This document shows positions 45,041 to 54,757 of a stretch of DNA of 64,000 nt, piece by piece. A program made the position numbers and the translations under genes. How positions within the stretch are numbered: the first letter of the stretch is position 1; every line of letters starts with the position of its first letter. Source of the DNA: JBFHIZ01 sp963666475 (GTDB lineage Bacteria > Bacillota > Clostridia > Lachnospirales > Lachnospiraceae); the NCBI GenBank assembly GCA_963666475.2, contig CAXXJM010000001.1, positions 1,612,001-1,676,000 of the forward strand, in the 5' to 3' direction. The notes under the pieces were generated by a model that worked only from the letters and a program-made list of their open reading frames with translations, was not told where the DNA came from and ran no database searches.

Positions 45041-47449
45041 CTACTTTCTTACTGCTGCTTTAATTAATCTTCCGATTCCACGACAAGCATGACCATTAAA
45101 GATCATCAAGATTGCTTCTGCCATTGAATAAGTAACTGCTCCTTCTGTCATTTTTGCCAAACCTCTGAATGGCATATTATAAATGAACAAAATATTCAAA
45201 TTTGGAACACCTTTTTTTTCACTGTTTACTTTTATTCTTGTCAAAACCCAATATACTAGTCTTCCAATCCAGCCTTTTGCATAGAATAGTTGGGCAAACG
45301 TATCGTTCATATCAAGTGGCTGATCTTTTTTCCATGCTCCATCTGGAATCTTATGTCCTAGAAGTTTGGAAAATTCTTCATCCGTTACATCTGTGATGTT
45401 TCCATTATAATAAGATGGCAAACTCGTTCTTTCGTCGTCCAACAGTTCTTGAGACGTCAAATCATAGACAGTCTCATCTAAAAGAATTTCCTTGACCAAA
45501 CAAATATCTTGCACATTTTTTCCAACATGAACTTGGTATGCACCCGATTCAATAATCCATTGATCTTTATTGCTATCATACAAACGGAATGTAGTTTCTT
45601 CAAAAGGTATGGTAACTTCTAAGGTTTCTCCTGCTGGCACCCAGACCTTTTTAAAACCTTTTAATTCTTTTTCTGGTCTATAACATTTCGAATCCGTTTT
45701 ACCAATGTACATTTGACATATTTCATATGCATCCGCTGTTCCAACATTTCTTACTTTAAAAGAAACTTGATTTTGCGTAACAAACAAATCCGTATATTCG
45801 AACTCTGTATAAGAAAGTCCAAAACCAAATGGGAAAAGAACTTCTTTCTTTGTTGTGTCAAAATAACGATATCCTACAAAGATACCCTCGCGATATTCTG
45901 CAGTGTATTCTTTACCTGGAAAATATGCGTGCACTGGAGAATCTTCATATACCAGTGGATAGGTCTCATTAAGTCGTCCTGACGGTGCATATTCTCCAGT
46001 AATCACGTCAAGCATTGCATTTGCTCCGGCCTGACCTCCTAAGTATCCGTGAATTACAGCTTTAACATTTTGAATCCAAGGCATTTCAACTACAGAGCCT
46101 GCTGAAAGTACAACAACTGTATTTTGGTTTACTTCGGAAACTGCTTGAATGAGCTCGATCTGATTCTCAGGCATTTTCATATGATCACGATCCATACCCT
46201 CAGATTCGCTAATTTCATCCAATCCAACATAGAGAAGAACATATTCTGCTGTTTTTGCAAGTTCTATAGCCTCTTTTAGTAAGTGAGGATTTTTACTTTG
46301 ATTTCTTTCAAAGCCTTTTGCATAGCCCACTTGAACCAACTCTGTACTTTTTAAGGCTTCCAAAGTATTATCTACTCTTGTAGGGTTTACTAATGAGCTT
46401 CCAGCACCCTGATATCTAGGTTTTTCAGCAAAGTCACCAATGATAGCAACTTTTTTATCACCCTTTAATGGAAGTATATTTCCTTCGTTCTTCAAAAGAA
46501 CAATACTTTCTCTAGCTGCACGAATTGCAAACTGATGATGTTCTTCAAAATCTACCTGAGATGTCTTTTCTTTTAAGTTCGCATCTAGCTTTAATATCAT
46601 ATCAAGAAGTTCGTCGACCCTTTGATCCAAAGTTTCTACGGATAGCCTTCCTTCCTTAACGTCTTTGATCAATTCTTTTTTCCCTGGATCCCCTGTGGAA
46701 GGCATTTCTAAGTGACTTCCATTTTGTACCCCAAGTCCATGATCGTTACTAGCACCCCAGTCAGAAACAACTACTCCGTCAAAACCCCATTCATCTACCA
46801 AAATCTTCTGAAGTAAGTATGCATTTTCATTTGCATAAACTCCATTGATTCGATTGTAAGAAGACATGATCGATTTTGCTTTTCCCTCTTTTACTGCAAT
46901 TTCAAACCCTGTTAAATATAATTCTCGAAATGTTCTGTCATCCAGAATCGAATCCGAGCTCATACGTCTTAATTCTTGACTGTTCACAGCAAAGTGTTTC
47001 GGACATGCTGCAACTCCAGCGCTCTGTATTCCTTGAATGTAACCTGCAGCCATTTTCCCTGCAAGTAGCGGATCTTCACTAAAATATTCAAAGTTACGAC
47101 CACATAACGGACTTCTTTTTATATTTAAACCCGGGCCTAATACCATATGTACTTTCTGAAAAGCTGCCTCTTCACCAATTCGTTTTCCAAGCTCTTTTCC
47201 AATTTCAGGATCCCAGCTATTTGCTACCGTCGCTGCTGGAGGAAAACATGTCGCTTTTACACTTTCATTCAGTCCTAAGTGATCCGCTGCACCCGCTTGT
47301 TTTCTTAGACCATGTGGTCCATCAGACAAAAAAATCGAAGGAATCTGCAAGGACTCGATATCTCTCGTCTCCCAAGTATTTTTTCCAGACATCATGGAAG
47401 CCTTTTGCTCCAACGTCATTTGGTCAATAATCTTTTGATTTTTCAACAT
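45041..47449 (-). CDS. Glycoside hydrolase family 3 beta-glycosidase
   Basis: 802 residues. The N-terminal TIM barrel includes RSPLCGRNFEYFSEDP, KHFAVNSQE and the nucleophile Asp in GVVVSDWGAS. It is followed by the alpha/beta sandwich and a Fn3-like domain (YRPEKELKGFKKVWVPAGETLEVTI). The last ~130 residues (about 670-802) are an extra C-terminal region I do not recognise. No signal peptide, so intracellular, acting on imported oligosaccharides. GtrA follows in the same operon. A terminator-like hairpin lies in its leader. Confidence 0.9.
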   Translation of the reverse strand: MLKNQKIIDQMTLEQKASMMSGKNTWETRDIESLQIPSIFLSDGPHGLRKQAGAADHLGLNESVKATCFPPAATVANSWDPEIGKELGKRIGEEAAFQKVHMVLGPGLNIKRSPLCGRNFEYFSEDPLLAGKMAAGYIQGIQSAGVAACPKHFAVNSQELRRMSSDSILDDRTFRELYLTGFEIAVKEGKAKSIMSSYNRINGVYANENAYLLQKILVDEWGFDGVVVSDWGASNDHGLGVQNGSHLEMPSTGDPGKKELIKDVKEGRLSVETLDQRVDELLDMILKLDANLKEKTSQVDFEEHHQFAIRAARESIVLLKNEGNILPLKGDKKVAIIGDFAEKPRYQGAGSSLVNPTRVDNTLEALKSTELVQVGYAKGFERNQSKNPHLLKEAIELAKTAEYVLLYVGLDEISESEGMDRDHMKMPENQIELIQAVSEVNQNTVVVLSAGSVVEMPWIQNVKAVIHGYLGGQAGANAMLDVITGEYAPSGRLNETYPLVYEDSPVHAYFPGKEYTAEYREGIFVGYRYFDTTKKEVLFPFGFGLSYTEFEYTDLFVTQNQVSFKVRNVGTADAYEICQMYIGKTDSKCYRPEKELKGFKKVWVPAGETLEVTIPFEETTFRLYDSNKDQWIIESGAYQVHVGKNVQDICLVKEILLDETVYDLTSQELLDDERTSLPSYYNGNITDVTDEEFSKLLGHKIPDGAWKKDQPLDMNDTFAQLFYAKGWIGRLVYWVLTRIKVNSEKKGVPNLNILFIYNMPFRGLAKMTEGAVTYSMAEAILMIFNGHACRGIGRLIKAAVRK

Positions 47450-47472
47450 AGTTTTTCTCCATTCTATAAAAC

Positions 47473-47499
47473 AAAAAAGCTGAACATCGTCAGCTTTTT
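47473..47499 (-). terminator. Terminator-like hairpin between the histidine kinase and GH3 genes
   Basis: AAAAAGCTGA-ACATCG-TCAGCTTTTT. On the minus strand it lies after the histidine kinase stop (47564) and only 25 bp before the GH3 start. An extended -10 (TGTTATAAT, 47513-47521) lies just upstream, so the hairpin may be in the GH3 leader as an attenuator as well as a terminator. Confidence 0.7.
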
Positions 47500-47563
47500 A
47501 ACTGATACTTGTATTATAACAAGTACTTCACATTTTGTTTTTATTCGGCATAAAATGTCTGTC

Positions 47564-48949
47564 TTATGACACAATCTGACTTTTTTTCTGAAATTCTTTC
47601 AATAAACGTATATATTCTTTCGGAATTGGCAATAGAATCTGCAATGTAAAGATATGATCTTTTACCTCCGCATACATCGTTCCTTTATACTTTTCTGCAA
47701 GATGTTTGATACTCTTCATCCCAAATCCATGAATATCTTTTCTACGCTTCGTTGTGATCGGAAGTCCATGGTCAAAAGTCAACTCTTCTTCTACAAAATT
47801 ATTACTCTGTATGGATAGGAAACTTTCATTTGCAGAGATTGTAAGGCTAATTACTCTTTGTTCTTTATCCTTATGTCGAATCACACATTCTATCGCATTG
47901 TCAAGAATGTTTCCTAGAAGTGCATACAAATCCTGCGTACCTATGAAATCCAATTGCCCAACATCTATAATGCAGGATAGCTTAATCTGATGTTTTTCAC
48001 AGTACAGACTTTTTTCAGATAAAATGGTATTCAGTACTTCATTATCCGTTTTCACAACGGAATTGTAAAACATAATGGATTCTTCCACTTCATTAAAATA
48101 ATCTTCCATTTCTTCCTTACTAGCCATACGAAGTGCATTAATCTGATATTTTAAGTCATGGCATTTATGATTGATCATTTCAATGTTTTCTTTTGACAAT
48201 TGATATTGCTTTTGTCTTTCGTATAAGAGTTGTTTTACAATTTCCTTTTCCTTACTCAAATTACTAATTCGAAGCATATTGTATTGTAGTACCAGGATTA
48301 ATATACTACTTAAACAATCGTAGAGCGCTCCAAGGTAATTGATATCATTGAAATCATCGGAACCATTTGCAAATAAATGTTGACCGAGAAAAGCAGTAAA
48401 CAGAAGCATTCCCAACATAAAAACAAAAAAGAAAATAGTAGAAGCATGATCCTCAAACAACACGCCATTCCCTGCTCTTAATTTTTTTACATATATCTTA
48501 GCTATGAGATAGTAAAGCAATGCTGTTGTTACCACACATACGAACGTATAAAGCAAAAGACTATTTCGTATATCCTTCCAAAGTCCAAGTGCAAGCACTT
48601 CATTTACCATGACGTACTCAATGTGCTGCATACAATACCCACCAACCCCTACAAAAAGGAGATCGCTCCAGGTCACCTCATAGTGGAGTTTTAGATACAA
48701 TAAAGTCAGTATCATCAAGAAAATATACCAACTAACGTCAATAAATTTCGAGAAATATGCCATTTGAAAGGTCTCAACATACCCACTAATAAAAACATAA
48801 GACATAGCAAGCGGAACCAAAAACAAAAGTCCTAATATATAAATCAACGTGAAATGTGGTTTTTTCTTCGCAAAAATCCAGATCAATATCTGCTCTGCGG
48901 CAATGAGCTCTACAATGTATCGAAACTCTTCAAAAAAATCTACTGCCAT
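47564..48949 (-). CDS. Membrane sensor histidine kinase, GHKL/AgrC-like
   Basis: 461 residues. Six to seven membrane helices (to about residue 210), a coiled coil with HDLKYQINAL containing the likely phosphoacceptor His, and a GHKL ATPase with GNILDNAIECVI (N-box) and GFGMKSIKHLAEKYKG (G-box). Typical of LytTR partner kinases that sense peptides or cell-wall state. Its ATG overlaps the response-regulator stop. Confidence 0.88.
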   Translation of the reverse strand: MAVDFFEEFRYIVELIAAEQILIWIFAKKKPHFTLIYILGLLFLVPLAMSYVFISGYVETFQMAYFSKFIDVSWYIFLMILTLLYLKLHYEVTWSDLLFVGVGGYCMQHIEYVMVNEVLALGLWKDIRNSLLLYTFVCVVTTALLYYLIAKIYVKKLRAGNGVLFEDHASTIFFFVFMLGMLLFTAFLGQHLFANGSDDFNDINYLGALYDCLSSILILVLQYNMLRISNLSKEKEIVKQLLYERQKQYQLSKENIEMINHKCHDLKYQINALRMASKEEMEDYFNEVEESIMFYNSVVKTDNEVLNTILSEKSLYCEKHQIKLSCIIDVGQLDFIGTQDLYALLGNILDNAIECVIRHKDKEQRVISLTISANESFLSIQSNNFVEEELTFDHGLPITTKRRKDIHGFGMKSIKHLAEKYKGTMYAEVKDHIFTLQILLPIPKEYIRLLKEFQKKSQIVS

Positions 48950-49653
48950 TAGTGCATCCCTCCAACATATCTTGTAAATGCATCCATAAACTCTTTTTTC
49001 TTATTTCTACTAATTTTAAGCTCCTGGTTTGCGACGGTTACATATTCTCCTTCAATCGCTGATACATACTTTAAGTTCACCAGATAGCAATGATTGCTAC
49101 GAATAAAGTGATATTCATCCAGTTCCTGCTCCACTTCTTTCATGACACCACGAACGGTATAATTTCCCTGTGTCGTATGGTAGATCAAGTAATGTTTCTC
49201 GACCTCTACATAGTAGATATCCGAAGTCTTCATATGAATCATGGCATCCGCAGTCGCAATCACAACTTTATAATCTTGATTCCTAGATACATAACGCATT
49301 GCTTTTTGAAGTTTTAAAGCAAAATCAGGATAGGACACTGGTTTTACAATGTAGTCGATTGCTTCAACCTCGTAGCCTTGTAACGCATATTGAGCCAAAT
49401 TTGTAACAAACATAAGAACGATGCTTGGATCCATTCTACGGAGTTCTTTTGCCGTTTCGATTCCATTGAGACCTGGCATCTCAATATCAAGGATTACCAA
49501 ATCGTAATCTTTCGTGTACGCATTTAAAAATTCCAACGGTGTGTGAAAAATTGTAATTTTATGGTTCAAATTCCTTTCTTTTCCGAACCTGGCTATATAT
49601 TGACTTAATTGATCTGTGATTTTTAAATCATCATCTACGATGGCAATTTTCAT
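48949..49653 (-). CDS. LytTR-family response regulator
   Basis: About 234 residues. Receiver domain from MKIAIVDDDLK with phosphoacceptor Asp in DLVILDIEMPGLNG, then a LytTR DNA-binding domain (YYVEVEKHYLIYHTTQGNYTVRG ... FIRSNHCYLVNLKYV). GGAG is 11 bp before the ATG at 49653; in-frame starts further upstream are possible. Overlaps the kinase gene and pairs with it. LytTR regulators bind direct repeats; I did not find an obvious site. Confidence 0.88.
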   Translation of the reverse strand: MKIAIVDDDLKITDQLSQYIARFGKERNLNHKITIFHTPLEFLNAYTKDYDLVILDIEMPGLNGIETAKELRRMDPSIVLMFVTNLAQYALQGYEVEAIDYIVKPVSYPDFALKLQKAMRYVSRNQDYKVVIATADAMIHMKTSDIYYVEVEKHYLIYHTTQGNYTVRGVMKEVEQELDEYHFIRSNHCYLVNLKYVSAIEGEYVTVANQELKISRNKKKEFMDAFTRYVGGMH

Positions 49654-49829
49654 ATGGACCATAACTCCTTTTCTAGAAAGATTTGATATCATTATATGGT
49701 TATGTAATAATTATAACAAACATTTTTTTATGAAAACAGTTTTTTCAAAGGATTCATTCTGTACTTTTCTTTTTCTTTTATGATAGAATATATCATATAT
49801 CTGTCAGAAAAACAAAAAAGGAGATCGTT

Positions 49830-50945
49830 ATGTACGATTATTTAATAGTAGGAGCTGGTCTATTTGGTTCTATTTTTGCATACGAGGCAACAAAACAAGG
49901 AAAAAAAGTTCTTGTGATAGACAAGCGTGATCACATTGGTGGTAACATCTATACCAAGAACGTAGACGGAATCAATGTACACATGTATGGAGCACACATA
50001 TTTCACACTTCGAATGAAGATACTTGGAAATATATTAATCAATTTACCCCTTTTCATCAATTTATCAATTCTCCAATTGCCATCTATCACGACGAAGTAT
50101 ATAACCTCCCATTCAATATGAATACTTTTTCCAAAATGTGGCATGTTCAGACCCCAAAAGAAGCCCAAGAAATGATTCAATTACAAATCAAAGATTATCA
50201 AATTGATGAACCAAAAAATTTAGAAGAGCAAGCCATCAAACTGGTTGGTCCAGACATCTATGAGAGATTAATCAATGGTTATACCTCAAAACAGTGGGGA
50301 AAACCTTGTGCCGAATTACCAGCTTCTATCATTAAAAGGCTTCCTGTAAGATTTACTTATGATAACAACTATTTTAATGATATCTATCAAGGCATCCCAG
50401 AAGGTGGCTATACCAAGGTCATTGAAGGCATGTTAGAAGGGATTGAAGTTCGTCTGAAAACAGATTTTCTATCAAACCGAAACGAACTTGAACCCATTGC
50501 TCATAAAATCATATACACCGGTATGATTGACGAGTACTACGCATATTGTTTTGGTCCACTGGCATATCGTAGCCTACGTTTCGATACCGTTCGTGCGGAA
50601 GAAGATAATTATCAAGGAAATGCGGTTGTAAATTATACAGCCAAAGACATTCCATATACAAGAATTATTGAACATAAACATTTTGATCCGAGCAGTTATG
50701 CATGTTCCAAAGGTCATTCTATCATAACAACGGAATTTCCTCAGAACTGGTCTGTCGGAAGCGAACCATATTATCCAGTTACAGATGATGAAAATCTTAG
50801 TCTGTATAAACGTTACCAGGAACTTGCCGAAAAAGACCAGCATATAATTTTTGGTGGCCGACTTGGAACATACAAATATTACGATATGCATCATGTCATT
50901 GAAGCCGCTCGTGATTTAGTATCAAAAGAATTTAATCGGGAATAA
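49830..50945 (+). CDS. glf: UDP-galactopyranose mutase
   Basis: 371 residues. FAD-binding GAGLFGSIFAYEATKQGKKVLVIDKRDHIGGNIYT at the N-terminus, HMYGAHIFHT, and the C-terminal SGRLGTYKYYDMHHV-like segment (FGGRLGTYKYYDM). Converts UDP-galactopyranose to UDP-galactofuranose for cell-surface glycans. AAGGAG upstream. Isolated on the plus strand, followed by a bidirectional terminator. Confidence 0.95.
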   Translation: MYDYLIVGAGLFGSIFAYEATKQGKKVLVIDKRDHIGGNIYTKNVDGINVHMYGAHIFHTSNEDTWKYINQFTPFHQFINSPIAIYHDEVYNLPFNMNTFSKMWHVQTPKEAQEMIQLQIKDYQIDEPKNLEEQAIKLVGPDIYERLINGYTSKQWGKPCAELPASIIKRLPVRFTYDNNYFNDIYQGIPEGGYTKVIEGMLEGIEVRLKTDFLSNRNELEPIAHKIIYTGMIDEYYAYCFGPLAYRSLRFDTVRAEEDNYQGNAVVNYTAKDIPYTRIIEHKHFDPSSYACSKGHSIITTEFPQNWSVGSEPYYPVTDDENLSLYKRYQELAEKDQHIIFGGRLGTYKYYDMHHVIEAARDLVSKEFNRE

Positions 50946-50947
50946 AA

Positions 50948-50984
50948 AAATGGGCTGAACAATCTTGTTACAGCCCATTTATTA
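50948..50984. terminator. Bidirectional terminator between convergent genes
   Basis: AAATGGGCTG-AACAATCTTGTTA-CAGCCCATTT; it includes the stop codon of the convergent minus-strand gene. T-runs flank both sides. Confidence 0.88.
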
Positions 50985-52569
50985 CACCTTCTAATCCTTC
51001 TTTTTGAAAGATATCCTTGTAGTAATCCACCTCTTCTCCAATCATCGCATCAATTACTTTCATTCCTAAAAGTTCGACTGGTGCTTTATCGTCCGTCATA
51101 ATGTAGTTTCCAGGTTCGTATTTTTGAAGTCTTCCATGAACTGTCTGCATCATATTAGAAAAGGATGCATCCTCAATTTTATCGATGTTCCCGATCAAAG
51201 TCTCGATCATATCTTTATTGTTTGAAGCATATAGTTCTCGGTTTGTGGCTCCGCGTACATCTGCGGTATATACATTTTCAAATACACTGGCAATGGTATC
51301 GGAAAGATATTGATTGATATTTCCCTCTTCTTCACCTCGCATATTCATATTTACAACCATTACACCTTCTGGATTCAAATGTTCTTTCACCAAAGTAAAG
51401 AATTCTACGGAAGACATTTGAAACGGAATGGTAATGTCCTGATATGCATCGACCATTATCACATCATAGGTTTGGTCTGTTCCATTTAAAAACGCACGTC
51501 CGTCATAAGTCGTTACTTTCACTTGGTCATCCAGCGCAAAATAAGTCATGGCAAGATCCGTGATCTTCTGATCGATTTCTACCCCTTCGATATTTGCATC
51601 TGAAAAATATTTTTGACATTGCGTAGCAAAAGTACCGGTTCCCATTCCTAGTACTAAGACTTCCAAAGGCTCCTCCTTATCGAAATTTGTCATCAGGGGA
51701 GCAGCTAAGGCATAGTCATAATACATTCCTGTTAAGTCTCCGTCTTTCATATACACTGACTGTACACCAAACAACACATTGGTAGATAAAATGACTCTTC
51801 TCTCGTTCTCACTCACCTGTAAGTAATTATAAATCGACTCACCCTCGTAAGTCAGATCATTTTCCCAGAATGCAAAGCTATTGCTCTTTCCCAGGAAATA
51901 AGAAAGTATAAAAACCACAACACAAACGGCTACTTTCACGAGCTTTCTCTTTACAGACAAGAAATAAATAATCGCAAGTACCAATAAAACACCAGAAAAA
52001 ATAAAAAAGGTCGCGTTGGTTCCAATCGCTGGAATTGTTACAAATGTGGGCAAGAACGTACCAAGAATACTTCCTATTGTGTTCGCTGCTCCTAGTTTTC
52101 CTACTGTCTTTCCATTATCACTCAGATTATCCATTGTGTACTTTGCAAGGGAAGGAGTCACGGTTCCTAAAAGAAACAACGGAAATACAAATACAACCAT
52201 ACAAGCTGCAAATGCTGACCAAATCAAATAATTACTATTTATGGAAAATATCAACAGGCCCGAAATCCCCAGAATCAAGTACTTTCCAAGAACTGGTATT
52301 AATCCAATCCACAACGCAGCAATGAGAATTCGACCATACAATAGATCAGGATTCGGATTTTTGTCTGCACTTCTTCCGCCGTAAATATTACCCAAAGCCA
52401 TAGCAATCATAATTGTCCCAATAATTATCGTCCAAACAATCTGAGAGGAACTAAAATATGGAGCCAAAAGCCTGCTCGCACCAATTTCTACTGCCATAAC
52501 AGACACCCCAGCAAAGAATTCGGTTAAATATAAATAAAGTTTATTACTTAGTAATCCTTTTTCTTTCAT
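50968..52569 (-). CDS. Membrane-fused spermidine synthase-like protein
   Basis: 533 residues. The N-terminal half has about 6-7 membrane helices (AVEIGASRLLAPYFSSSQIVWTIIIG, GNIYGGRSADKNPNPD). The C-terminal half is a spermidine-synthase-type methyltransferase fold (LVLGMGTGTFATQCQKYF, IEGVEIDQKITDLA, YDVIMVDAY). Fused forms are widespread; polyamine activity is unproven. It overlaps the upstream membrane protein gene and ends at a shared terminator. Confidence 0.85.
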   Translation of the reverse strand: MKEKGLLSNKLYLYLTEFFAGVSVMAVEIGASRLLAPYFSSSQIVWTIIIGTIMIAMALGNIYGGRSADKNPNPDLLYGRILIAALWIGLIPVLGKYLILGISGLLIFSINSNYLIWSAFAACMVVFVFPLFLLGTVTPSLAKYTMDNLSDNGKTVGKLGAANTIGSILGTFLPTFVTIPAIGTNATFFIFSGVLLVLAIIYFLSVKRKLVKVAVCVVVFILSYFLGKSNSFAFWENDLTYEGESIYNYLQVSENERRVILSTNVLFGVQSVYMKDGDLTGMYYDYALAAPLMTNFDKEEPLEVLVLGMGTGTFATQCQKYFSDANIEGVEIDQKITDLAMTYFALDDQVKVTTYDGRAFLNGTDQTYDVIMVDAYQDITIPFQMSSVEFFTLVKEHLNPEGVMVVNMNMRGEEEGNINQYLSDTIASVFENVYTADVRGATNRELYASNNKDMIETLIGNIDKIEDASFSNMMQTVHGRLQKYEPGNYIMTDDKAPVELLGMKVIDAMIGEEVDYYKDIFQKEGLEGVINGL

Positions 52570-53215
52570 GAACTTCTCCCGTCTTTTTTCTTAACATTTG
52601 ATACAAAATATATGAAAATAAGTAAGCTGCACCTAAAATAATTAGCGACCAGAGAATCGACATATAAACTGGTTGCTGATATACTCGTAAGAACGGATAA
52701 GGACCAACAATCACCCGTAATATATTTAATATAATGATAAGTACCGCATACACTGCAGTTGGTATAAATGCAATGTGCATGGTATGCCCTAGTATTTGAT
52801 GATCTTCTTCCAAGAATACAAATGAAACAAACGCTATAAGTGGACATAACAAATGCATATACAACATGGAACCTCCAAATAACATCAATCTGTAACCACC
52901 CTCCGTCATGGGACTTAAAATGGTAATCACGACAATAAATGTTAACATGACACAACAAACAGACATATATTTTACATCCGTTATCCACCTTGGCATCATC
53001 TTCTCTTCATTTGCATTTACAAACACGTATACAAGATATGCAATGCTTGCAAATAATGCAAAAAAGTTACTATCCTGTGTATAAAAAGCAAACATATATA
53101 GTCCTGAGTTTTGAATTGACATTACCGTAGCAATCATCTCAAAAATAATTATCAAAAAATTACATAGAATTGCTAGTTTTTTCTTGTTTGACATCTTTCG
53201 AAATATATCTTTCAT
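52544..53215 (-). CDS. Pr6Pr-like six-helix membrane protein
   Basis: 223 residues from ATG 53215, with GGGGGAG upstream; the longer frame from 53296 is disfavoured. Six hydrophobic helices with FYTQDSNFFALFASI, GGSMLYMHLLCPLIAFVSFVF and the later NILRVIVGPYPFLRVYQQP, resembling Pr6Pr/FAR-17a/AIG1-like proteins. Function unknown. The 26-bp overlap with the spermidine-synthase-like gene implies co-translation. Confidence 0.75.
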   Translation of the reverse strand: MKDIFRKMSNKKKLAILCNFLIIIFEMIATVMSIQNSGLYMFAFYTQDSNFFALFASIAYLVYVFVNANEEKMMPRWITDVKYMSVCCVMLTFIVVITILSPMTEGGYRLMLFGGSMLYMHLLCPLIAFVSFVFLEEDHQILGHTMHIAFIPTAVYAVLIIILNILRVIVGPYPFLRVYQQPVYMSILWSLIILGAAYLFSYILYQMLRKKTGEVHERKRITK

Positions 53216-53342
53216 TTTTCTCCCCCACACATCCTTACAACCAAACAATAACATACAGAATGTAAGTAAACATTTATTTAGTGTATCACATACCATGAAA
53301 AAATCAAATAAAAAAATTATAAACTTGCTTTTGTTCCAATAA

Positions 53343-53364
53343 AAAAAGGAGCTTAGCTCCTTTT
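53343..53364 (-). terminator. Terminator of the opp operon
   Basis: AAAGGAGCT-T-AGCTCCTTT, with a T-run on the minus strand, at the stop of the small membrane protein gene. Confidence 0.85.
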
Positions 53365-53635
53365 ATTTAAACCAGACAAATACGCAAAATAAAATAAATC
53401 CACCAAATACGATAAAGAACACTAGACCAACAAGCATCGCTGCACCAAGAACTCCTCTGGTTAGCGCTGCTTTCTCTTTTCTGGTCATTTCTGGAAGTGG
53501 TGTAGTCTGTGTTGTTTCATGATTTTTTGCATTTGGATGATACCATGGCATCCCATCCACATTCATGTTTGCAATCACGCGTCCATCGTCCATAAACTTT
53601 TCTTTCTTTTTTTGTACTCTATCTTTTCTTTTCAC
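53363..53635 (-). CDS. Small membrane protein of unknown function
   Basis: 90 residues. A highly basic N-terminus (MKRKDRVQKKKEKFMDDG), a polar middle and one long hydrophobic helix at the C-terminus (LGAAMLVGLVFFIVFGGFILFCVFVWF). It is 25 bp after oppF and before the operon terminator, so probably a co-transcribed last gene. I do not recognise the family; a transporter accessory role is only a guess. Confidence 0.65.
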   Translation of the reverse strand: MKRKDRVQKKKEKFMDDGRVIANMNVDGMPWYHPNAKNHETTQTTPLPEMTRKEKAALTRGVLGAAMLVGLVFFIVFGGFILFCVFVWFK

Positions 53636-53660
53636 GATATTTCACTGCTTTCTTATTCTC

Positions 53661-54737
53661 TTATTTATTATCTGGTGCTTCTACCATCTCAGCTGCAAAT
53701 TCTGCTTCTAATTCCGGTGTATTGTAAAGGTGACAGGCAACAAAATGTCCTTCCTCAACCTCACGATATTTTGGGATACAAGTCTTACAAATTTCCATAC
53801 ATTCAGAACATCTTGTATGGAACTTGCATCCTGAAGGTGGATTTGCTGGGGAAGGAATACTTCCCTGCAATTTAATACGCTCCATTTGATAATTTGGATC
53901 CGGTACTGGAATTGCTGAAAACAATGCCTTTGTATATGGGTGTAATGGATTTCCGAATATTTTTTCTGTCTCTGAATACTCAACCATATTGCCTAAATAC
54001 ATAACTCCAACGACATCTGAAATATGTTCTACAACTGATAAGTCATGGGAAATAAATAAGTAGGTCAGGTTGAAGTCTTTTTGTAATTTTTTTAATAAGT
54101 TAATAATCTGAGCCTGAATCGACACATCAAGAGCAGAAACCGGTTCATCACAGATGATGAAATCTGGATTTAGAGCTAACGCTCTTGCAATACAGATTCT
54201 CTGTCTCTGCCCACCAGAAAACTCATGAGGATAACGATCTTTATGGTATTCTTCCAATCCACACGCTTTCATAATTCTAGTAATATATGCATCAAATTCT
54301 TCCTCTGGAACAATCTTATGTTCGCGAACGCCCTCTCCAATAATTTCTCCAACTGGCAATCTTGGGGACAGACTAGAAAATGGATCCTGAAATACAATTT
54401 GGATTTCTGGACGTATGCTTCGAAGTTCATCTTTTGATAAGGAAAAAATTTCTTTTCCATTAAAGTAAACTTCACCTTCTGTCTTTTCCTGTAATCTCAA
54501 CAGCGTTCTTCCTGCTGTCGATTTTCCACAACCAGATTCTCCAACGAGACCCATGGTTGTTCCTTTTTTAATGGTAAACGAGATTCCATCCACTGCTTTT
54601 ACAAAACGAATCCCTTTTCCAAAGATATTTTTTTTAATTGGAAAATATTTTTTCAGATTTTTTACGACCAATACATTTTCCGGATCTCTAATATCATCTA
54701 TTTGATTATTGATTTCTAATACATTTGTTTCACTCAT
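53661..54737 (-). CDS. Oligopeptide/dipeptide ABC transporter ATPase (OppF/DppF type)
   Basis: 358 residues. Walker A GESGCGKST, signature FSGGQRQRI, Walker B LIICDEPVSALD, and the C-terminal oligopeptide-transporter domain with Cys-rich CKFHTRCSECMEICKTCIP motif (possible FeS site). Second ATPase of the operon, pairing with the OppD-type subunit upstream. Peptide import is the likely job, though nickel or other ligands cannot be excluded. Confidence 0.93.
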   Translation of the reverse strand: MSETNVLEINNQIDDIRDPENVLVVKNLKKYFPIKKNIFGKGIRFVKAVDGISFTIKKGTTMGLVGESGCGKSTAGRTLLRLQEKTEGEVYFNGKEIFSLSKDELRSIRPEIQIVFQDPFSSLSPRLPVGEIIGEGVREHKIVPEEEFDAYITRIMKACGLEEYHKDRYPHEFSGGQRQRICIARALALNPDFIICDEPVSALDVSIQAQIINLLKKLQKDFNLTYLFISHDLSVVEHISDVVGVMYLGNMVEYSETEKIFGNPLHPYTKALFSAIPVPDPNYQMERIKLQGSIPSPANPPSGCKFHTRCSECMEICKTCIPKYREVEEGHFVACHLYNTPELEAEFAAEMVEAPDNK

Positions 54738-54757
54738 TTTGATCCATGCCTCTCTTT

